Shown piece after piece: positions 29,294 through 37,369 of a stretch of DNA of 60,021 nt (position 1 is the first letter of the stretch; the number at the start of each line of letters is the position of its first letter). A program made the position numbers and the translations under genes. The stretch is from the NCBI GenBank assembly GCA_028281105.1, contig JANQKQ010000019.1, forward strand, positions 1 through 60,021, in the 5' to 3' direction. The stretch comes from Rhizobiaceae bacterium (lineage in GTDB: Bacteria; Pseudomonadota; Alphaproteobacteria; Rhizobiales; Rhizobiaceae). Under the pieces are notes generated by a model, which saw only the letters and a program-made list of their open reading frames with translations, did no database searches and was not told the DNA's origin.

Positions 29294-30214
29294 CTACTCG
29301 TAATACAGCGACACCGAGTGCTCGGCTTCGGCGAAGAACAGCCAGCGCTCGATGATGAGGCCGGCCATCAGCAGGATGAAGGCGGCCAGCAGCCATAGCC
29401 GGTCGGCGCCAGCGAGCCAGGTAAGGCCGGTAACCGCGATCGGCGCCAACGCGCCGGTCACCAGCGACAGGAAGCGAAGCTGGTTGGCGTGCTTGCGGGC
29501 GACCTTGTGTACCATCTCCTTGGTCAGGTAGTTCGGCCCCGTATGCGGCCGGTCGAGCAGCCGCACCTTGCCAAGATGGCCGAGCCCCGTCGCCGTCTCC
29601 GGCGTTGAGCCGGCCTGTGCCAGGTTGGTGGTCAGCGCACGCCGCCACCAGAGGCTTTTGACCGCCCAGGCAAGCAGCAGCAGCCAGAAGGCGATCGCCG
29701 TGACCGGCCAGCCGCCCAGCGCATCGATCCGGCCCAGCGAGGCCATCAGCGTGAAGCCCGACGCGGCGGCAAAGGCGAGATAGACCGCCGGCGTCCAGGC
29801 CGTATGCCAGTGCGGCACCGTCTTGAGCTGGGTGTAGATCATCGCCGTGGTGAACACAGTGGCGACAGCGCCGATGACGATGAACGCGCCCAACCAGCCG
29901 AGCCGCACTCCCGTGACCATCCAGATCAGCGTGTAAAGGCCGAACAACAACAGGGTGACGACAGCGCACACCCCTTCACGCGACAGCCACGAAGAGCGCC
30001 ACTGGGAAAACGCCCGCAGGGAGCGTTCGGGATGGCCGAGATGAAAGGTCGAGGAGATCAGCCCGGCCACCGCCAGCCCGCCGGCGAGCGCACCCACCAG
30101 AAAGGCCACCCACGCGCCCTGGGCGAACGGATAGCCGGCGCCGATGAGCGAGATCGCGCCGAAACCGGCGCCCGAGGTTACGGTGAAGAAGATAACGGAT
30201 ATCGCTGGATGCAT
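29294..30214 (-). CDS. soeC: Sulfite dehydrogenase membrane subunit, DmsC/SoeC-like
   Basis: A 306-residue integral membrane protein with about eight hydrophobic segments. The conserved DmsC-type stretch ISSTFHLGHPERSLRAFSQW continues to RSSWLSREGV. It would anchor the SoeAB dimer and pass electrons to or from the quinone pool. It starts 19 bp after soeB. The assignment as SoeC rather than DmsC rests on the cytoplasmic-type SoeA and the taurine genes alongside. Confidence 0.82.
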   Translation of the reverse strand: MHPAISVIFFTVTSGAGFGAISLIGAGYPFAQGAWVAFLVGALAGGLAVAGLISSTFHLGHPERSLRAFSQWRSSWLSREGVCAVVTLLLFGLYTLIWMVTGVRLGWLGAFIVIGAVATVFTTAMIYTQLKTVPHWHTAWTPAVYLAFAAASGFTLMASLGRIDALGGWPVTAIAFWLLLLAWAVKSLWWRRALTTNLAQAGSTPETATGLGHLGKVRLLDRPHTGPNYLTKEMVHKVARKHANQLRFLSLVTGALAPIAVTGLTWLAGADRLWLLAAFILLMAGLIIERWLFFAEAEHSVSLYYE

Positions 30215-30233
30215 CTGTCTGGCGTGCTCCGGC

Positions 30234-30974
30234 CTATCCGAGTCTTTCCAAGGCCCGGTCGATCCAACCCAGCAGGCCGTCGGCCTCGACGGTCTCCGGC
30301 GCGGGGGATGCGGCGCTCGCCTGCGGCCGGGTTTTCGGACGTGGGGGCAGGTATTGGTTGACCGGCTTGGTGCCCATCTCCGGCATCAGGTCGAACCCGC
30401 CACGCTCGGCCACCAGCCGCGAGACGTCGGAGTCCGGGTCGGCCAGGTCGCCGAAATGGCGCGCCTTGGCCGGGCAGGTGCGCACGCAGGCCGGCTCGCG
30501 GTCTTCTTGCGGGATGTTCTCGTTATAGATGCGGTCGACGCACAAGGTGCATTTCTTCATCACGTTCTCGGCCGGGTCCATTTCGCGCGCGCCGTACGGA
30601 CAGGCCCAGGCGCACAGGCCGCAGCCGATGCAGAGGTCTTCCTCCACCAGAACGATGCCGTCCTCGACCCGCTTGTAGCTGGCCCCGGTCGGACAAACAG
30701 TGACGCAGGGCGCGTCGTCGCAATGCAGGCAGGACTTGGGGAAGTGGACGACCGAGGCCGGTCCCTCGGCCGGGGTCACCTCATAAGTGTGCACCCGGTT
30801 GAGCCACGCGCCCATGGGTTCGGCGCCGTAGGGATCGATGTCGGCGAGCGGCGCGCCGTAGCCGCCGGTGTTCCACTCCTTGCAGCTGACCACGCAGGCG
30901 TGGCAGCCCACGCAGGTGTCCAGATCGATGACCAGGCCGAGCTTTTTGTCGGTGGATGGAGGCAGCGAGGTCAT
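30234..30974 (-). CDS. soeB: Sulfite dehydrogenase iron-sulfur subunit, SoeB-like
   Basis: A 246-residue electron-transfer subunit with four [4Fe-4S] cysteine groups: CVGCHACVVSCKEWN, CLHCDDAPCVTVCPTGA, CIGCGLCAWACPYGA and CTLCVDRI with CVRTCPAKA. No signal peptide is present, so it should work on the cytoplasmic side with SoeA. ATG 30974 overlaps the stop of the LysE-family gene (ATGA). The last ~45 residues, after KPVNQYLPPRPK, are a variable tail. Confidence 0.88.
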   Translation of the reverse strand: MTSLPPSTDKKLGLVIDLDTCVGCHACVVSCKEWNTGGYGAPLADIDPYGAEPMGAWLNRVHTYEVTPAEGPASVVHFPKSCLHCDDAPCVTVCPTGASYKRVEDGIVLVEEDLCIGCGLCAWACPYGAREMDPAENVMKKCTLCVDRIYNENIPQEDREPACVRTCPAKARHFGDLADPDSDVSRLVAERGGFDLMPEMGTKPVNQYLPPRPKTRPQASAASPAPETVEADGLLGWIDRALERLG

Positions 30975-31606
30975 TTCGAGCTCAACCCTTCTGCCGGCTG
31001 CAGGTCTTTCAGCGACAGCAACACCGCCGCGACGATCAGGAAAAAGCCGGACACGCGCGCGCTCCAGCGTTCGAACCGGCCGCCCATGGCGGCGACCAGC
31101 CGGTCGGCGGCCGAGCCCATCGCCACCAGGATCGCCCCGTCGATCGCCAGATAGGTGGCGCCGAGCACCGCGATCTGGAAGGCCAGCGGCCGGGCGGGAT
31201 CGATGAATTGCGGGAACAGGGCGGCGAAGAACACCACTGCATAGGGGTTGGCGGCCGATGTGACGAAGCCCTGGCGGAACAGCGCGCCGCGGCGCGGCGG
31301 GCCGATGGAGCGGCCCTTGTTCGAGGAAAGCATAATGCGCGCGCCCAGATAGACCAGATAGGCCACGCCCATCCACTTGATCGCGATGAAGAACGACGCC
31401 GACAGGTGGATGAGGCCGACCAGGCCAAAGCCTGCAATGAGGATCTGCAACGTGTTGGCGCTTAGATCACCCACCAGGGTCGGCATCGCGCCGCGCACCC
31501 CGTGGCGCATGGAGTTGGCGATGAACAGCAACTGGCTGGGGCCCGGCGGATGGGCGAAGAAGATCAGCACCGTGGTGATGTAGGCCAGATAGATTTCGAT
31601 GGTCAT
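30971..31606 (-). CDS. LysE-family exporter
   Basis: A 211-residue membrane protein of the LysE/RhtB family with about six hydrophobic segments. The family motif FFAHPPGPSQLLFIANSMRH, then GVRGAMPTLVGDL, is near the N-terminus, followed by KWMGVAYLVYLGARIML and ANPYAVVFFAALFPQFI. These usually export amino acids or related small molecules. Its ATG 31606 overlaps the soeA stop (ATGA) and its own stop overlaps soeB (ATGA), so it sits inside the Soe operon. The substrate is unknown; sulfite or a taurine-derived compound is only a guess. Confidence 0.85.
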   Translation of the reverse strand: MTIEIYLAYITTVLIFFAHPPGPSQLLFIANSMRHGVRGAMPTLVGDLSANTLQILIAGFGLVGLIHLSASFFIAIKWMGVAYLVYLGARIMLSSNKGRSIGPPRRGALFRQGFVTSAANPYAVVFFAALFPQFIDPARPLAFQIAVLGATYLAIDGAILVAMGSAADRLVAAMGGRFERWSARVSGFFLIVAAVLLSLKDLQPAEGLSSK

Positions 31607-34476
31607 TTCGTCCACTCCTCGCCGAAGGCCACCACCTGCGGTACCGGCCGCGCCGACCCCGACTGGGCCTCGAAGCGCGGGTGGCTGGTGGTATCGGACT
31701 GATCAGGGTCTTTTTCGATCTTCACCCGCAGATCGAACCAGGCCGCCTGGCCGGTGATCGGATCGGAGTTCGACCAGCGCAGGCCATCGCCCTTCGGCGG
31801 CAGTAACTCATGAATGAGATGGTTGAGCAGGAAACCTTCCTTCGCCTCCGGCGCGTCGGCCGACAGCGACCAGGCGCCGGGCCGCTTGCCGATTGCGTTC
31901 CAGGTCCACAGGGTATTGGGGTTCACCGCCCCCATGCGCTTGATCGGCACCCGGATCCGCCCGTGGTGCGAGGTGACCAGCGCCCAGTCGCCGTCCTCCA
32001 ACCCGGCCGCGTCAGCAACTTCAGTGGGCACGAACAGCGGGTTGGTGCCGTGGATCTGCCTCAGCCAGGCGTTCTGCGAGCCCCAGGAGTGGTACATGGC
32101 GGCGGGGCGTTGGGTGAGCGCGTGCAGCGGGAATTCGTCTTCGTCGATCAGGTCGCCCTCGAACGGCTCGTACCAGATCGGCAGCGGGTCGAAGCATCGT
32201 TCGATGCGCTCGCGATGGCTGTCGGGCGGTTGCGGCTCGGCTTTGCCTTCGGCGCAAAGCCGGAACTTGCGCAGCGGCTCCAGATAGAGCTGGAAGACGT
32301 TTTCCACCGGCCCGTCCTGCAGCCCCATCTGCGTGGCGAAGTCCTGCCAGGCCCGGTTGGCATGTTTGAAGTAGCGCGCCTCTTGCGGCACATGCGCCTC
32401 GAAGAAGCCGCCATTGGCGATGTACTGCTCGATCTGCTTCGGGTTCGGCTCACCCCGGCCGTTCTTGTCACCTTTGCCTCCCCGCCAGCCGGCCAGCGGC
32501 CCGACGCCGGGCTTGCGCTGGTGGTTGACCATGTAGTCGGCGTAGTCGCGATATTTCGTGGTGCCGTCCTCGTTCGTCATGCCCGGCAGGCCGAGACGGC
32601 CGCCCAGGTCCAGCAGCACCGACTGGAAGCCGCGCACGTCGCGGCCGTCGGCCTGGGTCGCCGGGTCGACCACCGGCCAGCGGATCGCGTCGGCCACAGA
32701 GTCGGGCTCGCTGATCGGCCGGTCGAGCAACGAGATGCAGTCGTGCCGCTCCAGATAGGTGGTGTCGGGCAGCACCAGGTCGGCGAAGGCCACCATCTCC
32801 GAGCGGTAGGCGTCGGCATAGATGATCTTGGGGATTACATACTCGCCGGCCTCGTCCTTGTCGGCCAGCATCTTCATCACCCCGCCCGAATTCATCGACG
32901 AGTTCCACGACATGTTGGCCATGTACATGAACAGCACGTCGATGCCGTATGGGTCGCGCGCATGGGCGTTGGCGATCACCATGTGCATCAGCCCGTGCGC
33001 CGACATCGGTGCGTCCCACGAAAACGCCTTGTCGAGCCGCACCGGGCTCGTCCCGTCTTCGGCCAGCAGCAGGTCTTCGGGCCCGTGCACGAAGCCCAGA
33101 TGCGGGCCGGCCAGCGGCGCATCCGCCTGGTACTCGCCATGGGGCTTGGGCTGAGCGGCGATCGGGCGCGGATAAGGCGGCTTGAAGCGGAAGCCGCCGG
33201 GGCAGTCGATCGAGCCCAGCAGGATCTGCAACAGGTGCAGGGCGCGGCAGGTCTGGAAACCGTTGGAATGGGCGGAGATGCCGCGCATGGCGTGGAAGGA
33301 GACCGGCCGGCCGATCATCTTGTCGTGCCGTTCGCCCTTCATGTCCGTCCACGGCTGCTCGACGACGATTTCCTTTTCGAAGGCGGCTTGCGCCAGCTCC
33401 ACCGCGATCCGGCGAATCTGCTCCGCCGGCACGCCGGTGCGCTCGGCCACCGCATCGGCCGCGTATTCGGAATCGAGATATTTGCGCGCCAGCAGATCGA
33501 ACACCGGAACCGCGCGCCGACCTTTCGGCAGCTTGGCGGTGCCGCCCAACGCCGGCTTGACGCCCTTTTTCTTCGACGAGACCGGCTTGCCGGTCTTGCG
33601 GTCCAAAACCAGGGGCACGCCGTCCTTGTCGCGGGCGATCAGGCCGTGATCGGCGGCATCGGGGTCGTCGATCACCAGCCACGGCGCGTTGGTGTAGCGG
33701 ATCAGATAGTCCAGATCGATTTTCTTGGCGCGCAGCAGCTCGTGCACCAGCGCCAGGATGAACAGCCCGTCGGTACCCGGCGTGATGCCCACCCATTCAT
33801 CGGCGACCGCGTTGTAGCCGGTGCGGATCGGATTGACGCCGATCACCTTGACGCCGCGTTCCTTCAGCCGCGCCAGCCCCAGCTTGATCGGATTGGAATC
33901 GTGGTCCTCGGCGACGCCGAAGATCATGAACAGTTCCGTCTTGTCCCAGTCCGGGGAACCGAACTCCCAGAACGCCCCGCCGAAGGTGTAGATGCCGCCG
34001 GCGGCCATGTTGACCGAGCAGAAGCCGCCATGGGCGGCGAAGTTGGGCGTGCCGAACTGCTGCGCCCACCAGCCGGTCAGCGACTGGCTCTGATCGCGCC
34101 CGGTGAAGAAGGCCAGCTTGCACGGATCGGAGCGGCGCACGTCGCCAAGCCATTGGGTCGCAAGCTCGAGCGCCTCGTCCCACTCGATCTCCTCGAACCG
34201 ACCCTCGCCGCGCTCACCAACCCTTTTCAGCGGCTTGTGCAGCCGGGCCGGCGAATAGTGCTGCATGATCCCGGCCGAGCCTTTGGCGCACAGGACGCCG
34301 CGATTGACCGGGTGATCGCGGTTGCCCTCGATATAGCGCACCTTGGGATTGCCGGCCTCGTCTTCGCGCAGGTGCACGTTGATGCCGCAGCGGCAGGCGC
34401 ACATGTAGCAGGTGGTGTGGCGCACCTCGTCGGACACATGGGGCGAGGCGTCGAGGGGCCGCGAGTGTACCGTCAT
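31603..34476 (-). CDS. soeA: Sulfite dehydrogenase molybdopterin subunit, SoeA-like
   Basis: A 957-residue molybdopterin oxidoreductase of the DMSO reductase family. A [4Fe-4S] site is formed by Cys23, Cys26, Cys30 (TTCYMCACRCGIN) and Cys63 (GVLCAKGSAG). Middle and C-terminal Mo-bisMGD domains include FTGRDQSQSLTGWWAQQFG, GITPGTDGLFILALVHEL and VLPDTTYLERHD. No twin-arginine signal is present, so the enzyme is cytoplasmic, as in SoeABC and unlike polysulfide or DMSO reductases. With the taurine genes nearby, sulfite oxidation to sulfate is the best-supported role; other substrates cannot be excluded. Confidence 0.85.
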   Translation of the reverse strand: MTVHSRPLDASPHVSDEVRHTTCYMCACRCGINVHLREDEAGNPKVRYIEGNRDHPVNRGVLCAKGSAGIMQHYSPARLHKPLKRVGERGEGRFEEIEWDEALELATQWLGDVRRSDPCKLAFFTGRDQSQSLTGWWAQQFGTPNFAAHGGFCSVNMAAGGIYTFGGAFWEFGSPDWDKTELFMIFGVAEDHDSNPIKLGLARLKERGVKVIGVNPIRTGYNAVADEWVGITPGTDGLFILALVHELLRAKKIDLDYLIRYTNAPWLVIDDPDAADHGLIARDKDGVPLVLDRKTGKPVSSKKKGVKPALGGTAKLPKGRRAVPVFDLLARKYLDSEYAADAVAERTGVPAEQIRRIAVELAQAAFEKEIVVEQPWTDMKGERHDKMIGRPVSFHAMRGISAHSNGFQTCRALHLLQILLGSIDCPGGFRFKPPYPRPIAAQPKPHGEYQADAPLAGPHLGFVHGPEDLLLAEDGTSPVRLDKAFSWDAPMSAHGLMHMVIANAHARDPYGIDVLFMYMANMSWNSSMNSGGVMKMLADKDEAGEYVIPKIIYADAYRSEMVAFADLVLPDTTYLERHDCISLLDRPISEPDSVADAIRWPVVDPATQADGRDVRGFQSVLLDLGGRLGLPGMTNEDGTTKYRDYADYMVNHQRKPGVGPLAGWRGGKGDKNGRGEPNPKQIEQYIANGGFFEAHVPQEARYFKHANRAWQDFATQMGLQDGPVENVFQLYLEPLRKFRLCAEGKAEPQPPDSHRERIERCFDPLPIWYEPFEGDLIDEDEFPLHALTQRPAAMYHSWGSQNAWLRQIHGTNPLFVPTEVADAAGLEDGDWALVTSHHGRIRVPIKRMGAVNPNTLWTWNAIGKRPGAWSLSADAPEAKEGFLLNHLIHELLPPKGDGLRWSNSDPITGQAAWFDLRVKIEKDPDQSDTTSHPRFEAQSGSARPVPQVVAFGEEWTK

Positions 34477-34591
34477 GGTTCGTGTGCTTCCCTTTCAAAG
34501 AACACCGCATTTTCAGTGCGATTCCCCCAACCCGCGATCCGCCGCCAACATGGACAAAGCTTGCCTGCGAGGCAAGCAGCGTGGAAGAGCC

Positions 34592-35617
34592 TTAAGCCCG
34601 CCGCGCCGCCACCGCGCGCGCCAGCACGCACAGCAATTCGAACATCATCGACACGCCGACCCAGGCGGTGTTTCCCGATGGATCGAACGGCGGAGAAACC
34701 TCAACCAAATCAACGCCGACCATGTCGACGCCGTCGAGCGCGCGAACCATCTGCTGTGCCGTCCAGGTGTCCGGCCCGCCGATCTCCGGCGTGCCGGTGC
34801 CCGGCGCGAAGGCGGGATCGAGAAAATCGATGTCGAAGCTCACATAAGTCGAACTTGACCCGACCAGTTCGACCGCCTGCGCCATCACGTCGGCATGGCC
34901 GCGCCTCATCAGTTCGTCGATCTCGATGATCGTGACCCCGTTGTCGCGGCCCCAGGCGATGTCCTCGCCGTCATACATGGTGCCGCGAATGCCAATCTGG
35001 ATGATCCTTTTCGGATCGAGCAGGCCCTCCTCGATCGCCCGGCGGAAGGGGGTGCCGTGGGTGTATTTGTAGCCGCCGAAATAGCCTTCGAAGAGGTCAG
35101 TGTGGGCGTCGAAGTGGATCATCGCCAGAGGCTCGCCGCGATTGATCCCGCGCAGCACCGGAAGCGAAGTCAGATGATCGCCGCCGGCGGTCAGCGGCGT
35201 GATACCCGTTTCCCGTAGGCCCGCATAAAAGGTCTCGATCCGCTTCAGTGTGTCGTCGAGATCGGCCGGGTTCGGCGACACGTCGCCCAGATCGGCGCAG
35301 TTGCACAACTCGTACGGCTTGATCCGGCTCGTGGGATGCACCGCGCGGATCATCGTCGAGAGATCGCGCAACTGGCGCGGCCCGTGGCGCGCACCCGGCC
35401 GGTTGGTGGTGCCGCCGTCCCACGGCACGCCGACCAGGCCGATCTCCACCGCATCATAGGCCTCATCCCCCGGCGCCAACGCCGGCAGGCGCATGAAGGT
35501 CGGCACCCCGGCGAACCGGGGCAGGTCGAACCCGGAGACGGGCTGGAAACGCGGATCGGTCAATGGCACCTCGCTCAGAACTGGTTCGGTTCTGATAGGA
35601 TCAAAACCGTGGTTCAC
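34592..35617 (-). CDS. Ureohydrolase (agmatinase/guanidino-acid hydrolase family)
   Basis: A 341-residue binuclear-Mn ureohydrolase releasing urea from a guanidino compound. The metal ligands are readable: GGDH in TAGGDHLTS, the FDAHTD motif in MIHFDAHTDLF, and SFDIDFLDPAFAPG. The N-terminal DGGTTNRPGARHGPRQLRD is family-typical. Annotation as agmatinase would be routine, but substrate residues are not decisive and no polyamine gene is near. The start is GTG 35617 with a G-rich region upstream. It sits between soeA and the taurine aminotransferase on the same strand. Confidence 0.87.
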   Translation of the reverse strand: MNHGFDPIRTEPVLSEVPLTDPRFQPVSGFDLPRFAGVPTFMRLPALAPGDEAYDAVEIGLVGVPWDGGTTNRPGARHGPRQLRDLSTMIRAVHPTSRIKPYELCNCADLGDVSPNPADLDDTLKRIETFYAGLRETGITPLTAGGDHLTSLPVLRGINRGEPLAMIHFDAHTDLFEGYFGGYKYTHGTPFRRAIEEGLLDPKRIIQIGIRGTMYDGEDIAWGRDNGVTIIEIDELMRRGHADVMAQAVELVGSSSTYVSFDIDFLDPAFAPGTGTPEIGGPDTWTAQQMVRALDGVDMVGVDLVEVSPPFDPSGNTAWVGVSMMFELLCVLARAVAARRA

Positions 35618-35620
35618 CCC

Positions 35621-35656
35621 TAACCCCTCCCCACCAGGGAGAGAGGGGTTGGCGCG
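35621..35656. repeat. C/G-rich inverted repeat (CCCCTCCCC type)
   Basis: AACCCCTCCCC and GAGAGGGGTT form an imperfect hairpin around ACCAGG immediately upstream of the ureohydrolase start. Related sequences are at 50352-50377 and about 50534-50555. Confidence 0.55.
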
Positions 35657-35672
35657 GCGCCACCCCTTGCGC

Positions 35673-35770
35673 CGTCATCCTCGGGCTTGTCCCGAGGATC
35701 TAACCACCCATCCGGTTCCGCAAGCCAACGGCAGCGGGGTTAGATCCTCGCCACAAGGGCGAGGATGACG
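35673..35770. repeat. Double-hairpin intergenic repeat, copy 2
   Basis: A 98-bp element: CGTCATCCTCGGGCTTGTCC with its CGAGGATCTAACC partner on the left, and GGTTAGATCCTCGCCACAAG with GGCGAGGATGACG on the right. It lies between the aminotransferase stop and the ureohydrolase start, both on the minus strand, so it may attenuate read-through. Confidence 0.88.
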
Positions 35771-35825
35771 CCCCGGGGGATTGGGCAGGCGAGGTGCCAC
35801 GCTTTCCTTTCGGCTTTACCGCCGC

Positions 35826-37139
35826 TCACACATGCATGTCCAGCGTCTTCGACAGGCAGCCGATCATCTCGTCGATGTGCGAACGCTCGCTGACGAAGGG
35901 CGGCGCGACGATGCCCACGTCGCCGGTGAATTTCACATGCATGCCGTTCCAGAACAGGTCCTTCTGCATGCGCCCGCCGCGCCGGCCCGGCACCCCGTCA
36001 TCGTGTACCTCGACCCCGGCGAGCATCCCGTAGCCGCGCAGATCGCGCACCGCCTTGTGGTCCTTCAGACTCCAGATGCCGTCGAGGAAATAGTCGGAAA
36101 GCTCGGCCGCCCGTTCGTAAAGCGCCTCGGCTTCGAAGATTTCCTGGGTGGCGATGCCCGCAGCGCAGGCGGCCGGGTGGCCCGAATAAGTGTAGCCGTG
36201 GAACAGTTCGATGGCACCCTCGCCGGCAGCCCCCGTGACGGTTTCGTAAATCTCGTCACGCACCGCGACCGCGCCCATCGGGATTGCGCCGTTGGTGAGC
36301 GCCTTGGCCATGGTGATCATGTCCGGGATGACGCCGAAGCTCTCGGACGCAAAGCCCTTACCGGTGCGCCCGAAGCCGGTGATCACCTCGTCGAACACCA
36401 GCAGCATGCCGTGCCGGTCGCAGATGTCGCGCAGCCTTTGCAGATAGCCCATCGGCGGCACCAGCACGCCGGTCGACCCGGCGATCGGCTCGACGAACAC
36501 GGCGGCCACCGTGCCGCCGCCGAAATTGGCCGCCACCCGCTCCAGGTCGTCGGCCAGTTCCGCGCCCTTGTCCGCCTGGCCGCGCACGAACGGTTCGCTG
36601 GGGTCCCAGGTGTGGCGGATCAGCGACACGTTGGGCAGGGTCGTGTGGAAGGTCTCGCGGTTGCGCACCATGCCCGACAGCGAGGTGCCGCCCATGTTGA
36701 CCCCGTGATAGGCCCGCTCGCGCGAGACGAACCGGGTGCGCTGGCCTTCGCCCTTGGCGCGGTGGAAGGCAAGCGCGATCTTGATCGCCGTGTCGATCGA
36801 TTCGGAGCCGGAATTGGTGAAGAACACGTGGTTGATCGGCTCGGGCAATTGCCGTGCGATCATCTCGGCAAGCGTGAACTGGCCGGGGTGCGCGGTGCCG
36901 AAGGCGGCCACGTAGTCGTTGGTGACCATCTGTTGGTGCACCGCGTCGGCGATCTCCTCGCGCCCATGGCCGGCCGGGCAGCAGAACAGGCCGGACGAAC
37001 CGTCGATGACGCGCCCTCCCTTGTGGTCCCAGCAATAGACGCCCTGCGACTTGGCGACGAGGCGCGGGTCCGCCTTGAAGTCCCGGTTGGCCGTGAACGG
37101 CATCCAGTAGGATTCCAGTGAATTGCTGTCGGTGCGCAT
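35826..37139 (-). CDS. tpa: Taurine:pyruvate-type aminotransferase (class III)
   Basis: A 437-residue class III PLP aminotransferase of the omega-amino-acid:pyruvate group. It shows SYWMPFTANRDFKADPRLVA, DGSSGLFCCPAGHGREEIAD, FFTNSGSESIDTAIKIALAF, VFDEVITGFGRTG and the PLP-lysine in MITMAKALTNGAIPMGAVAV. By sequence alone it could be beta-alanine:pyruvate aminotransferase. Divergent tauR followed by xsc supports taurine plus pyruvate to sulfoacetaldehyde plus alanine. ATG 37139 has GGAGGA upstream. A long hairpin lies in the 230-bp divergent region. Confidence 0.82.
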   Translation of the reverse strand: MRTDSNSLESYWMPFTANRDFKADPRLVAKSQGVYCWDHKGGRVIDGSSGLFCCPAGHGREEIADAVHQQMVTNDYVAAFGTAHPGQFTLAEMIARQLPEPINHVFFTNSGSESIDTAIKIALAFHRAKGEGQRTRFVSRERAYHGVNMGGTSLSGMVRNRETFHTTLPNVSLIRHTWDPSEPFVRGQADKGAELADDLERVAANFGGGTVAAVFVEPIAGSTGVLVPPMGYLQRLRDICDRHGMLLVFDEVITGFGRTGKGFASESFGVIPDMITMAKALTNGAIPMGAVAVRDEIYETVTGAAGEGAIELFHGYTYSGHPAACAAGIATQEIFEAEALYERAAELSDYFLDGIWSLKDHKAVRDLRGYGMLAGVEVHDDGVPGRRGGRMQKDLFWNGMHVKFTGDVGIVAPPFVSERSHIDEMIGCLSKTLDMHV

Positions 37140-37165
37140 GGGTCTTCCTCCGCGTTTGGTTGCCC

Positions 37166-37246
37166 GGCACCAGCCCACTCCTCCTCCCAACCACCCCACG
37201 GCAGTATCCTTGCGGGGGTGGTTGGGAGGGGGAGTGGGCTGGTGCC
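37166..37246. repeat. Long intergenic hairpin element, copy 2
   Basis: A 32-bp left arm (37166-37197) and right arm (37215-37246) pair with one mismatch around ACGGCAGTATCCTTGCG. The arm differs from copy 1 (1971-2051) at several places, but both arms changed together so pairing is kept. It lies in the tpa leader, between tpa and tauR. Confidence 0.85.
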
Positions 37247-37307
37247 GATCCCGCGTCAGCGGGAAAAATCAACGCCGTCCTATCCAGGCCTAGTGCGACC
37301 AATGCAA

Positions 37308-37327
37308 ACCAGATAGAACCAGATTGG
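37308..37327. promoter_or_regulatory. Candidate TauR operator (tandem 10-mers)
   Basis: ACCAGATAGA followed directly by ACCAGATTGG: two 10-mers matching at 8 of 10 positions, one DNA turn apart, about 43 bp before tauR. MocR regulators typically bind direct repeats. A related GATAG-N2-CCA core appears upstream of xsc (38851-38860, opposite strand). Confidence 0.5.
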
Positions 37328-37369
37328 CCATTGGTTGGTGCCAGTTTGCTCGGGCACGTTTGGGAGGCC

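Noticed and set aside
31810-34929. Very long plus-strand open frame (over 1000 codons) opposite soeA
   Set aside because: It mirrors the antisense codon pattern of a high-GC gene, has no recognisable domain, and soeA on the other strand has clear motifs throughout.
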